This document shows positions 39,768 to 49,732 of a DNA stretch of 64,000 nt, piece after piece (positions within the stretch are counted from its first letter, which is position 1; every line of letters begins with the position of its first letter). The translations under genes were made by a program, and so were the position numbers. The stretch spans positions 62,001-126,000 of the forward strand of contig JAPDJV010000014.1 in NCBI GenBank assembly GCA_029258925.1. Direction: 5' to 3'. This DNA comes from Thermoproteota archaeon (GTDB taxonomy: Archaea > Thermoproteota > Thermoprotei_A > EX4484-217-1 > JAPDJV01). The notes under the pieces were generated by a model. That model did not search any database and was not told the DNA's origin. It saw only the letters and a list, made by a program, of their open reading frames with translations.

Positions 39768-40511
39768 ATGGTTAAGTTCACGTATCCTGATGCCAAGTAT
39801 TTCCGTGGAATCATAGAAGTCCTAGCTAAAACCATGGATGAAGCCTGCTTTAAGGTTACTCCCGAAGGATTAAAGCTGAGAGCACTTGATCCAGCTCACG
39901 TTTCACTAGTAGACTTGGAGATTCCCTCATCGGCATTTGTGGAGTATGAATGTGAAGAGGAGTATAGGCTCGGCTTTAATACGACAATGCTTCTAAAGCT
40001 TTTGAAGAGAGGCAAGAGAGGCGATATGCTGGATATAAGCGTCGAGGAGGAATACATGGTGATTGAAATAAGGGGACCCATTACACGTAGATATAAGATT
40101 AGATTACTCGATGTACCAGAAGTGGAGCTGCCTCAAATGGAACTACCATTTAATGTTTCAGCCATTGTGATATCCGACCCATTAAAGAATGCCATAAAAG
40201 ATGCTGAAGCTGTGGGAGACACTCTGGAACTGGAAGCTAAAGATGAGACAGCGTTGGTAATCAGAGGTAAAGGTGAAGCTGGAGAAACCGAAACAATAAT
40301 ATCCCAGGACTCAGGGGCATTAATAAGCCTCAAGGTGAGCGAGCCTTCTAGGGCACTCTACGCTCTAGACTACGTTAAGAACGTTCTTGCTTTAACTAAA
40401 ATAGCTGAATCCGTTACAGTAGAGTTCTCTACAGCAATGCCACTTAAACTAGAGTTCTCGCTTCCTAGTGAGGGAAGAGTAATATATTTACTTGCACCAA
40501 AAGAAGAATAA
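39768..40511 (+). CDS. pcn: DNA polymerase sliding clamp (PCNA)
   Basis: FRGIIEVLAKTMDEACFKVTPEGLKLRALDPAHVSLVDLEIP.. Confidence 0.95.
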   Translation: MVKFTYPDAKYFRGIIEVLAKTMDEACFKVTPEGLKLRALDPAHVSLVDLEIPSSAFVEYECEEEYRLGFNTTMLLKLLKRGKRGDMLDISVEEEYMVIEIRGPITRRYKIRLLDVPEVELPQMELPFNVSAIVISDPLKNAIKDAEAVGDTLELEAKDETALVIRGKGEAGETETIISQDSGALISLKVSEPSRALYALDYVKNVLALTKIAESVTVEFSTAMPLKLEFSLPSEGRVIYLLAPKEE

Positions 40512-40528
40512 AGTGCGTAAACCCTACT

Positions 40529-43500
40529 TTATTCTACTAAAACTGTTATTTCAAAGATTTTGCCATCTATATCCCAATCCTTACAGTAATCCCCATAACG
40601 TTTTCCGTAATCTCCTACGGAAATACTGAACTCCCTAGTCCTCGTTTCCTCACATATGTAATCCTTGAATTCCTCCAACATCTTTCTAGACTCAGAATCG
40701 GGGCACACTACATGTAATTTTATATAGGCCTCTACAGGGAGATCCATTTCTTTTCTCATATATTGAACTCTTCTAACGATATCCCTTGCAAGCCCTTCAG
40801 CTCTAGCTCTCCAGTCAAATCTCACATCTAAAATTACGTAACCCCATGGAGCTTCTTGGACTACGTAATGCTCGACATCTTCTTCAGTTATTTCAACATG
40901 TTTTTCACTTATCACGATGCGTTCTCCGCTTTGAAGCATTACTTCGACTTCTCCTTCCCTCTCTATTTTTTCCGCTATCTCCCTTGAATTCTCGTTTATG
41001 AAGGCTATTACCTGTGGTGCCAAGCCTCTTAATTCGGGTCCGATGACGCTTATTCGGGGCTTAGCCCTCTTAACTCTAAACCTGCTTAACTCAGCTCTCC
41101 CCATTACGCTGACGTTCTTTACGTTCACTTGTTCCATTAGAATTCTCTTAAATACGCTGGCTGCCTCTTTAACGTCATCCTCATCTGTTAACAAGTACAC
41201 TACAGGTAGAGGTTGTCTCATCTTTATTTTCCTCCTCATTCTTGCAGAGGCTGATAGCTCAACTATCTCCCTTATAATGTTCATTAAATTCTCCAGTCTT
41301 TCATTAATCCACTTCTCCTCGACGTCGGGCCACTCCAACATGTGTATGCTCTTAGGTAGATTCGGTTCTGCTGGTCTTATCATCTCCTGATACAGTTTCT
41401 CCGTTATGAATGGGGCTATTGGAGCTAAGAGTATTAGGTATTTTTTCAGGACCTCGTATAACGTTGCATAAGCAGAGTCCTTAAGTGGATCCTCTCCTTC
41501 AACCCATATTCTCCTTCTAATCAGCCTAATATACCAGTGGCTTACATCCTCTACGATGAATTCTCTAAGCATGCGCGTAGCTTCATGAACATGGTATTTC
41601 TCCATGCACTCAGATGATTCTCTTATGAGCCTGTTTAGTCTCGAAAGGATCCACCTATCTTCGGGTTGAATGTTTTCCTCTACATCCTCCAAACCGTGTT
41701 TTAATGGATCGTATCCATCTATGTTCATATATGTCGATGCGAAAACGTATACATTCCATAAAATATGGAGGTCTCTGAAAACCTGCTCTATGCTCCTCCA
41801 ATTGAATCTAGCGTCTTCCCATATAGTGTTCTGCAGAAGCCAAAACCTAAGAGTATCCCTACCGTATTTCTCGACAACCTCTGTTGGAGCCACATAGTTC
41901 CCAAGACTCTTATGCATCTCCCTCCCATGCTCGTCTAGCATGTATCCGTGCATTAAAACGCACTTATAGGGTGCCCTATTGAAACCTATTATCCCTGCTC
42001 TCAGCAAGCTGAAGAACCATCCGGCTATCTGGTCGTGGCCCTCGGTTATGAAGTCAACTGGCTCGAGTTTTTCAAATAGATCCTTATTCATGGGATAACC
42101 TAAGCTAGCGTAAAACGCCACCCCGCTATCGAACCATACATCAAGAACGTCTTCGACCCTTTTCATAGAATTGCCGCATTTGCTGCATTTAAACGTTATC
42201 TGGTCAACCCATGGCCTATGTAGATCCCGTAAATTAATGGGGGCGCCGACTAGTCTTTCAAGCTCCTTTAGACTACCTATAACAGCTATGTTCCCACACT
42301 TACTGCACTCCCATATAGGTAAAGGTATCCCCCAATACCTCTGCCTCGACACAACCCAGTCTCTTAATTCTTTAAGCCAATTCTTGAACCTCATTAGAGC
42401 CCACTGAGGAATCCACTCAACTTTCTCGGCTTCTTCGATGAATCTTTCCTTCAGGTTCGAAACCCTAATATACCATTGAACAGTTGCCCTCAAAACTAGT
42501 GGAGTCTTACATCTCCAACACACTGGATATCTGTGGACAATAGTCTCGCTGTAGAATAGTAAGTTCTTCTTCTTTAAATCCCCTATTATAATCTTGTTTG
42601 CTTCTCTTACTGAAAGACCATTATATTTGCCAGCTTCAACTGTGAACTCTCCCCTCTCATCAACAGGACAAATTATTGGAAGCCCGTATTCCTTAGCTAC
42701 TTCATAGTCTTCTTCTCCGTGGCCGGGTGCCATGTGTACTATTCCAGTTCCTTCGGTAGGTTTCACGTATTTATCTGATAAAACAACTTTATGAGAATTC
42801 TTTAGTTTCCCCTGCAATGGCACTTCCTCTAGGAGAGGAGGAATATATTCTATTCCTAGGAGGGCTCTTCCAGGAAATTCTCTTAGAATCCTGTATTCCT
42901 CTACAGCTCTGGATATAACGGCTCCAACTCTCTCCTTCAATAATATTACCTTCTTTCCTCCCACATCCACCTCTACGTACGTCAGATCGGGATGAACCAT
43001 CAATGCAACGTTTGCAGGAAGAGTCCAAGGAGTCGTAGTCCAGACCAATAAGTACTCTCCAGGCCTCCCCTTAACAGGGAACATCACATAGATCGATGGA
43101 TCAGATAGCTCCCTGTACTCGGTTACCTCGTAGTCTGAGAGAACAGTTTCGCATCTAGGACACCACCAGACAACCTTTAAACCCCTCGATAAGAGCCCCT
43201 TTTCCCAAGCCCTTTTAATGAGCCACCACGCGCTCTCAATGTAGCTCGAAGTCAATGTGTAGTAGGGATTCTTCCAGTCAAGACTAACTCCCAGATCCTT
43301 GAAGTTAGCGCTCATTTCAGTAGCATTACACAATGCAAGCTTCCTGCACTCGTCAATGAAGCTAGAGATGCCTACTTTTTCAACAATATCCTTCTTCGTT
43401 TTAAGCCTTAAATTCTTCTCCACAGCCACTTCTATCGGTAATCCATGGGTGTCGTATCCCGGTTTATCCCAAACCCAGAAACCTTTCATCCTCTTATACC

Positions 43501-43780
43501 TAATTATGGCGTCTTTCAAAACCTTATTCCACGCTGTGCCTATATGGGGTACACCACTGCTGGGGTAAGGTGGACCGTCCAGAAAGTAAAACTTTGGTTT
43601 ACCAATACTTTTAGCTCTTATCTCTTCATAAATCTCCTCAGTATCCCACAGCTTCATTACATCTTCCTCGAATACTTGCGGCATGTAGGTTTTCTCAAGT
43701 CTACCTGGCTTCCCCATGGTCTTACTTCCTCTTATAATGGTCAATCTCATTTTAGCATTTAAATAGCATGAGTCCTCCAT
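40529..43780 (-). CDS. ileS: Isoleucyl-tRNA synthetase (start possibly at internal MGKPGRLEK)
   Basis: PPYPSSGVPHIGTAWNKVLKDAIIRYKRMKG; KMSKS-like HKSLGNYVAP; VVSRQRYWGIPLPIW. Confidence 0.95.
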   Translation of the reverse strand: MEDSCYLNAKMRLTIIRGSKTMGKPGRLEKTYMPQVFEEDVMKLWDTEEIYEEIRAKSIGKPKFYFLDGPPYPSSGVPHIGTAWNKVLKDAIIRYKRMKGFWVWDKPGYDTHGLPIEVAVEKNLRLKTKKDIVEKVGISSFIDECRKLALCNATEMSANFKDLGVSLDWKNPYYTLTSSYIESAWWLIKRAWEKGLLSRGLKVVWWCPRCETVLSDYEVTEYRELSDPSIYVMFPVKGRPGEYLLVWTTTPWTLPANVALMVHPDLTYVEVDVGGKKVILLKERVGAVISRAVEEYRILREFPGRALLGIEYIPPLLEEVPLQGKLKNSHKVVLSDKYVKPTEGTGIVHMAPGHGEEDYEVAKEYGLPIICPVDERGEFTVEAGKYNGLSVREANKIIIGDLKKKNLLFYSETIVHRYPVCWRCKTPLVLRATVQWYIRVSNLKERFIEEAEKVEWIPQWALMRFKNWLKELRDWVVSRQRYWGIPLPIWECSKCGNIAVIGSLKELERLVGAPINLRDLHRPWVDQITFKCSKCGNSMKRVEDVLDVWFDSGVAFYASLGYPMNKDLFEKLEPVDFITEGHDQIAGWFFSLLRAGIIGFNRAPYKCVLMHGYMLDEHGREMHKSLGNYVAPTEVVEKYGRDTLRFWLLQNTIWEDARFNWRSIEQVFRDLHILWNVYVFASTYMNIDGYDPLKHGLEDVEENIQPEDRWILSRLNRLIRESSECMEKYHVHEATRMLREFIVEDVSHWYIRLIRRRIWVEGEDPLKDSAYATLYEVLKKYLILLAPIAPFITEKLYQEMIRPAEPNLPKSIHMLEWPDVEEKWINERLENLMNIIREIVELSASARMRRKIKMRQPLPVVYLLTDEDDVKEAASVFKRILMEQVNVKNVSVMGRAELSRFRVKRAKPRISVIGPELRGLAPQVIAFINENSREIAEKIEREGEVEVMLQSGERIVISEKHVEITEEDVEHYVVQEAPWGYVILDVRFDWRARAEGLARDIVRRVQYMRKEMDLPVEAYIKLHVVCPDSESRKMLEEFKDYICEETRTREFSISVGDYGKRYGDYCKDWDIDGKIFEITVLVE

Positions 43781-43810
43781 TTATTTATTTTTCCCATCAA
43801 TTAACTCCTA

Positions 43811-44125
43811 CTAAATATTATGACCGACAATTCTACTATTTTTGGGAACTATAATCTCGATTTCATCTACTCTAACATAGCATTCTTCTCCAAGAACCCT
43901 CTTTATCAAATTCGCAACGTACTCCGGATTCGCTGTGGGACCATAAAGCTCAAGGTATTTGAATTCCTTTATTGTACTCTCATGTTCAACTATTCTGTCA
44001 CAGAGCTTTTCCAATTCTCTTTTAATCTCATCATATTCCTCGTCATTAAATGTAGTGAAGTATACTCTTAGCAGTTTCAATATCCAACCCCTATTTACAC
44101 TTGATCGAAAATATTTCGTAGCCAC
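43811..44125 (-). CDS. Hypothetical protein
   Basis: 104-aa coherent ORF upstream of ileS. Confidence 0.5.
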   Translation of the reverse strand: MATKYFRSSVNRGWILKLLRVYFTTFNDEEYDEIKRELEKLCDRIVEHESTIKEFKYLELYGPTANPEYVANLIKRVLGEECYVRVDEIEIIVPKNSRIVGHNI

Positions 44126-44178
44126 CTAATTATTTATATTTACCCACATAATTCTATCGTGATAGAGGTGTTTTCACA

Positions 44179-44340
44179 TTGAGGAAAGATAGGAGAAGAG
44201 CTTTGAAGGAGACTGAGAAGAAAAAGAAGAGGTATTTGAGGATAAGTCTAGCGTTAATCTCAATAATATGTCTACTTGGAGTTCTGGTAGTTCTAATGAC
44301 TTTTTCCTTTAATATTCCATGGAGCGAACATTTTCCATAA
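44179..44340 (+). CDS. Small single-TM protein with basic N-terminus (53 aa, TTG start)
   Basis: LRKDRRRALKETEKKKKRYLRISLALISIICLLGVLVVLMTFSFNIPWSEHFP*; GAGGTG about 10 nt upstream. Confidence 0.5.
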   Translation: MRKDRRRALKETEKKKKRYLRISLALISIICLLGVLVVLMTFSFNIPWSEHFP

Positions 44341-44349
44341 CTCTTGCTA

Positions 44350-44402
44350 GGGATGATGAGGGGTGCAATCGCTGATTGATGAGAAAAAATTCCTCTGACC
44401 GT
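44350..44402 (+). ncRNA. C/D box sRNA (2'-O-methylation guide)
   Basis: ATGATGA(C 44353-44359)-ggggtgcaatcg-CTGA(D')-TTGATGA(C')-gaaaaaattcct-CTGA(D 44395-44398); both guides 12 nt. Confidence 0.88.
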
Positions 44403-44784
44403 CCAGGATTTAAAAATACTAGTCCACAACTATGTATGTAGGACTTAGTCAAATAGTGTAGAGTCCTTGGCACTCCAAAATGCCGTAACTTGAAGAATCA
44501 AGCATTGTTTAAACTTTATGTTATCTATAGAACAATTATTCTAAATATGATCGGGAAAACTGTGCATTTAGACGTCTTCCATTACCTGGCATGAAATATT
44601 AGAGTATCCGATCAGACGAACATGCCAATGAGACAAACGTGTCTAAACTACTTCATTCATACAGTATGCACTATATGAGGAGGGGCGTCTAAGGGCAATG
44701 ATCGGAGAACACGTAATAAGTTAGTGTATAGGTAATGAATCCTTGAAGTTCTGGGAGAATTATTGAGGAAATTGATGTATTAGC

Positions 44785-45510
44785 CTAGTGAGCACCCTTC
44801 CTCCTACCGCATCTGCGTGCAGCTATGTGGCCAACTTTAGCTCCTGGAGGCGCATGTCTTGATACTGTTGTACTACGAGACACGCTTTGATGTGATCCTC
44901 CTCCATGTGGATGCGAGCAGGCATTCATTGCTACACCTCTCACTCTTGGATACTTCCACGCTTTCACTTTGCTTCTATAATAGTTTGCTCCTGCTTTAAG
45001 CAAAGGTTTCTCTATTCTCCCTCCTCCAGCTGGAATCCCAATAGTCGCTCTTGCATTATTTGGAATGGTCTTCGTCTTCCCGCTGGGCAACTGTATTATC
45101 GTCCTGTTCCCAGCTCTCCCCTTTATCGTCGCATAAGAGCCCGCCTGCCTCGCTAGTTTTCCTCCGTCCTGAGGCCTTAACTCTATATTATAGATTACTG
45201 CTCCCTCGGGTATTTTCCCTACGGGAAGTATGCTTCCAACTCTGACTGGAGCCTCTGGTCCAATGTAAATTACCTGGCCTAAGTGTGCTCCCTCAAATGC
45301 TGGTATTTGAAACTCCTCTCCATTCTCTAAGACTATTTTCGCTAAAGGAACCCATCTTCCGGGATCGTGGATCAAGTCTACTATTCTACCCCTCAATGTA
45401 ACGTCTGGTGGAATATGGGGATACCTAGCTGGACCCTTCTTAATCCACCTTGGGCTCCTGAAAGTTGGCGTTCCCCTACCTGCTCTCTGCACAAGTATTC
45501 TCTTACCCAT
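44785..45510 (-). CDS. rpl2: Ribosomal protein L2
   Basis: GKRILVQRAGRGTPTFRSP...RGVAMNACSHPHGGGSHQSVSRSTTVSRHAPPGAKVGHIAARRCGRRKG. Confidence 0.95.
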   Translation of the reverse strand: MGKRILVQRAGRGTPTFRSPRWIKKGPARYPHIPPDVTLRGRIVDLIHDPGRWVPLAKIVLENGEEFQIPAFEGAHLGQVIYIGPEAPVRVGSILPVGKIPEGAVIYNIELRPQDGGKLARQAGSYATIKGRAGNRTIIQLPSGKTKTIPNNARATIGIPAGGGRIEKPLLKAGANYYRSKVKAWKYPRVRGVAMNACSHPHGGGSHQSVSRSTTVSRHAPPGAKVGHIAARRCGRRKGAH

Positions 45511-45773
45511 TCCAATTCCTCCTCCAATGGCGTATCGCTGAGGTTACTTATAACAGTATCGGGTTTTAATAAGTTTCTACGCTCCAACACGAAATATCGT
45601 GAATTAAGCCTTCAAGTATAGGGAAATTATAAAGTTGATCATTTAATGCTCTCTAATATCCCGGTTCTCTCTTCAACATTGACTCGAATTCTTAAAACAT
45701 ATTCACTATTCTTGTAGCCATAAAATAACTACCATCGATGCTTTGAGGTATTAGGAAAGAATTGGTGCTCTAG

Positions 45774-46664
45774 TTATCTTTTAATCTCTCTTAAGACGTA
45801 ATCAACTATTTCACTTGCTGGATCAACCCCAGTGGCTTTCTCCAATCCCTTCCATAGAGGTGAAGCATTTACTTCCAGTACAATGTAACCTTTTTCCTCG
45901 TCCTCTACGAAATCGATGCCAGCATAATGTAGTCCAAGTACTCTACATATTTTCACAGCCAAGTCTTCAAGATCCTTGTTGCACTTAAACGGCTTAGGTA
46001 TTGCTCCCTGAGCTATATTTGTCTTCCATATATTACCTCTAGCAATCCTATAAATAGACCCTATTACTCTGTCTCTAACAACAAATACTCTTATATCTCT
46101 CTGAGGCTTCTCTACATACCCTTGTAAGTATACTGGCTGGCCTAAGCTTACCAGCCTCTTAGAAATAGTATATGTTAGATCGGGAGTCTCGGATAATATT
46201 ATTCCCAGACCTAGGGAGCCGATAAGGGGCTTTATAACGGTTTTTCCAAGATTCTGCGAGAGCTTGTAGGCTAGATACGGGTTCTCGGTGATGAGAGTCT
46301 CAGGTACTTTTATACCATGGCTTGCCAATAATGCTAGACTATAAGCTTTATCCCTAGCTATAAGTAGCTTCTCTATAGGGTTTAAACTCATTAGGGCGGT
46401 TGCCTCAAGTATTCTGCAAGCCAATGTTCTCTTTAATAACTGTTCCACCGTTAAAGAGAAGCCGAGCGATCTATGAAATAATACTTCGTAATTTTCAACA
46501 GGCCTCTCGCTATGAAGAACTTCTACATTATTACCATGGATCTTCACGGTGAGAAGAGATGGACGTAAATACTTGGCTTTTACGCCCCTCTCAGAAAGCC
46601 TCTTTATTAACCTTCTCGAACTCCAAGTGGGTATAGCAGCTTCGTGGATTATCGCAGCTTTCAA
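45774..46664 (-). CDS. RimK/LysX/MptN-family ATP-grasp ligase
   Basis: KTVIKPLIGSLGLGI, QGYVEKPQRDIRVFVV, AGIDFVEDEEKGYIVLEVNASPLWKG. Confidence 0.8.
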   Translation of the reverse strand: MKAAIIHEAAIPTWSSRRLIKRLSERGVKAKYLRPSLLTVKIHGNNVEVLHSERPVENYEVLFHRSLGFSLTVEQLLKRTLACRILEATALMSLNPIEKLLIARDKAYSLALLASHGIKVPETLITENPYLAYKLSQNLGKTVIKPLIGSLGLGIILSETPDLTYTISKRLVSLGQPVYLQGYVEKPQRDIRVFVVRDRVIGSIYRIARGNIWKTNIAQGAIPKPFKCNKDLEDLAVKICRVLGLHYAGIDFVEDEEKGYIVLEVNASPLWKGLEKATGVDPASEIVDYVLREIKR

Positions 46665-46675
46665 GAAAGCCCCTC

Positions 46676-47221
46676 CTACAATCTCTCCTTAAACATCACT
46701 ACTAAAACAATTACTCCTATAAAGCCTGTTACCCAGTATAGAGGAAGCATTACGTTGGCCTCTGCTTTAAAGTATTTCCCAATGAAGGCTTCGCAAACTA
46801 CTAGTATTAATGGTGCCGAAAGTAGGCCTATTCTCAGCGCCAACCTAGCAATCATTCGCACTGAAATCTCTCCCACCACTATTATTGTCGGGATTAGAAG
46901 CCCTACTGCTATAGCTAGCGCCTCCACAGACAGCACGATCCTACTTGTAGCTGATAGAGAATTAACTAAATTAGCTGCCAGAAGCAACGGCACTACCACT
47001 ACGATTGTGTACAGCGTTGCAATAGCTGGAAGCTCTTCTCTAAGAATAAATTTCCCAGCCTTCCTCACGGTGATTAGGAGCAGACATAGAGATAATATTA
47101 TCGGTACGTCAATGTAAATACCTGTCATACTCACAGAGTATCCAGCACTCGCCCATGCTAGAGGGAAAGTGAGTGCTGTTAATATGGAAAGCCAATAGAG
47201 AGTTTCCCATCGAACTCTCAA
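46676..47221 (-). CDS. Integral membrane protein of unknown function
   Basis: 181 aa, multiple hydrophobic segments, adjacent to the ATP-grasp gene. Confidence 0.6.
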   Translation of the reverse strand: MRVRWETLYWLSILTALTFPLAWASAGYSVSMTGIYIDVPIILSLCLLLITVRKAGKFILREELPAIATLYTIVVVVPLLLAANLVNSLSATSRIVLSVEALAIAVGLLIPTIIVVGEISVRMIARLALRIGLLSAPLILVVCEAFIGKYFKAEANVMLPLYWVTGFIGVIVLVVMFKERL

Positions 47222-47341
47222 TGCAGATCACCCTGTTGACACTCATGCTTACTGTTCTCACTTATTTTAACCTTCCCTACAAAATAATTTTTATATTATT
47301 ACTGTAGCTCTCAACTAGATGGAAGTTAGATAGTGATTTAA

Positions 47342-48358
47342 ATGACTGGAGCTGCAATGTTCTTGGTAACCATAGGATTTATAGTGTTCTCCACACTGGT
47401 ATCATACTTCCTAACTAAGCTTTTGTCGAAGGTCATGGTGATTCTTAGACGTGTAGGGGTAGACGTTCATAAAGTTGAAAAACCTGTGGTTCCAGAGTCC
47501 TGTGGATTAAGTATTCTATGCTCTTCTAGTGCACTCATAAGTATTATCCCAATACTAGAACCTTCCCCAAACATTCTAAGAGAAGTTGGAGCATTTCTTT
47601 TGACTACAGTGTTTATAGGGTTTATTGGTTTACTAGACGACTTCGTAGTGCTTGACGCAAAGACTAAGACCACTCTAACGATTATAGGGGTCACGCCGCT
47701 TGTCCTATTAAATGCCTATGTTCCACGGCCCATTATCCCCTTTTTGGGTGTAACGAGGCTCACAGTAATCTACATGCTACTCCTCCCATTGGCTATTGCT
47801 ATTCCAGCTAATGCTGTGAACATGATGGATGTCTTCAATGGCGTAATGCCCTCTACCATGGTACTTGTTTTCTCATCGCTTTTAGTATCGTCAATAATAG
47901 CATACACGTACGGTTTCTCCAGCACTTTCCCCATATACGCATCTTCTATTCTAATAGGTTCGCTACTCGGTTACCTATACTACAACAAGTATCCCTCAAA
48001 GGTTTTTGGAGGCGATGTGGGAAGCCTCTACGTAGGCTCAGCTTTTAGCTGCATAGCTGTAATGGGGAGAGTGGAGTTTGCTGCAATCACCGCTTTCATA
48101 CCATTCGTAATGAACGCCTTCCACTCTCTAATAACTATTGGGGGATTAAGGGAGCATAGGGAAATATCTGTGAGACCCGTGGTTGTCAAAGAAGACATGT
48201 TGTTTGCGGAGAAAGATAGCAGGTCTCCGGTGACGCTAGCACACTTAATATTGCTTGGTCGCCCCATGAGTGAACCTGAAGTGGTCTCGTCTTTCATTAT
48301 TTTAACAGGTGTTTCATCAATACTTGCAATTCTATCTTCCCTCCTAATGTTCAACTAA
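47342..48358 (+). CDS. GlcNAc-1-phosphate transferase family (GPT/AglH-like) membrane glycosyltransferase
   Basis: FIGLLDDFVVLDAKTKT, NAVNMMDVFNGV, KVFGGDVGSLYVG. Confidence 0.85.
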   Translation: MTGAAMFLVTIGFIVFSTLVSYFLTKLLSKVMVILRRVGVDVHKVEKPVVPESCGLSILCSSSALISIIPILEPSPNILREVGAFLLTTVFIGFIGLLDDFVVLDAKTKTTLTIIGVTPLVLLNAYVPRPIIPFLGVTRLTVIYMLLLPLAIAIPANAVNMMDVFNGVMPSTMVLVFSSLLVSSIIAYTYGFSSTFPIYASSILIGSLLGYLYYNKYPSKVFGGDVGSLYVGSAFSCIAVMGRVEFAAITAFIPFVMNAFHSLITIGGLREHREISVRPVVVKEDMLFAEKDSRSPVTLAHLILLGRPMSEPEVVSSFIILTGVSSILAILSSLLMFN

Positions 48359-49222
48359 TCTATCTAATATCAACTCGAACAAGACTATTGCATATAAAGG
48401 TGTGAGGACAGGGTCCGTGTTGAACATTATTGTTTCAACACTAACATTCTTACGGGAAGCTCTGAGTCTAGTTGTGAACCTCTTAAAGGCATGGTCGTCG
48501 AAGGGTGTTCTGAACGCTATCACTTCTCCCTCTCCCACTATATCGTGGTCATCAAATGTGAGCGGATAAGGTACATTCATACCCATACGCCGCATTTCCT
48601 TCCAGTATTCAACTAGAACCCTTATCAGTATATCGGAGGAGGCCATTAATGCCCCCCTTCCCAACAATGTAGAAGCCCTTGTAATGTTGTTTGCATAATG
48701 ACTTAATATCAAGCTACCTATATTATCTAGGTTCTCGAGGTCTCTTAAAAGCGCCATGGATCTGACAGTAGGGGTCTTTTTAGCAATAGTCTTAAGAAAC
48801 GCTATTGAAGCCACATATGCTCCCATAATGGGCTTTAAGTTTATTTCAACAACTCTCCCCCGAACCATCCTCCTCAAGTATTCGGGTAAAGCCGGAGCAA
48901 TAATCAAGTTCTCCACTATCATTATTCTGGATACGTCAGCAATCATTTTAACATAGTCTAAACTAGAAAGCATGAACACCGCGTTGTGGTCGGAGTAGGG
49001 CGCTATGAACGTTAAGTATTCTATAGGTGATGCCCTTATTATCTTGTGGCCAGTATTCAGCATGTTGCTTAGAGCTAAAAGTAAACTTGATGTAATATCA
49101 TACGGTCCCTCTGATACGAGTACTATCTTAAGTTCTCCTTCCAGAAGCCGAGAGCTCTCAAGCGCTTCCTGAACTCTATTAACCTCTCCTAACGCCCTCT
49201 CCAGTACTTTAAGGCTTCTCAT
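48344..49222 (-). CDS. Hypothetical protein, possibly SIS-domain-like
   Basis: 292-aa ORF; sugar-isomerase-like architecture suggested, weakly. Confidence 0.45.
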   Translation of the reverse strand: MRSLKVLERALGEVNRVQEALESSRLLEGELKIVLVSEGPYDITSSLLLALSNMLNTGHKIIRASPIEYLTFIAPYSDHNAVFMLSSLDYVKMIADVSRIMIVENLIIAPALPEYLRRMVRGRVVEINLKPIMGAYVASIAFLKTIAKKTPTVRSMALLRDLENLDNIGSLILSHYANNITRASTLLGRGALMASSDILIRVLVEYWKEMRRMGMNVPYPLTFDDHDIVGEGEVIAFRTPFDDHAFKRFTTRLRASRKNVSVETIMFNTDPVLTPLYAIVLFELILDRLVEH

Positions 49223-49226
49223 ATAA

Positions 49227-49641
49227 TCACATTACAACCTCCTTTAATGCACTATCACATTCACAAATCTTAGTGAAGTCTAAGTCTATGAATTGGTCGG
49301 GGGGCAAACTCTCCCGGCCTATACTCCTCCCTAGGCCTTCCGACAGCTGGTACAGCTATAATTCTCTTAACACTCATGCTCTTAAGAGGGCTAATCTTCG
49401 CTCTATAATTTATTCTGCAAGGAGGAATCCTATGGCCTTTTTCACGTCTCGGCAAAAATGCTACTTTAACTTCAACTTCCCTAACTTCACCCACTACGAT
49501 GGTGTCTGATGACGGGCCGTGGGGAGTGCAAATTTTTACTCCCCCTACACTCTCAAATATCTCTGGATCATAGAGGGCTGGCCCCCCGACAACGCCTATT
49601 TCAGCTTTCACTGAAGACTCAAGGATCAATCCATCCACCAA
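49227..49641 (-). pseudogene. S-methyl-5'-thioadenosine phosphorylase remnant (internal deletion + frameshift)
   Basis: N-term ..[51 protein letters not shown]..; frameshift at a C6 run, then [11 protein letters not shown] joined to a tail-like ICECDSALKEVVM*. Confidence 0.8.
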
Positions 49642-49732
49642 TAATTTTTAAACTCGACAATTCTATATAATGGTTCCTCCCACTAGAGAAAAATTGATAT
49701 ATGACGTACGCAGTATCGCATAGAGGGATATT

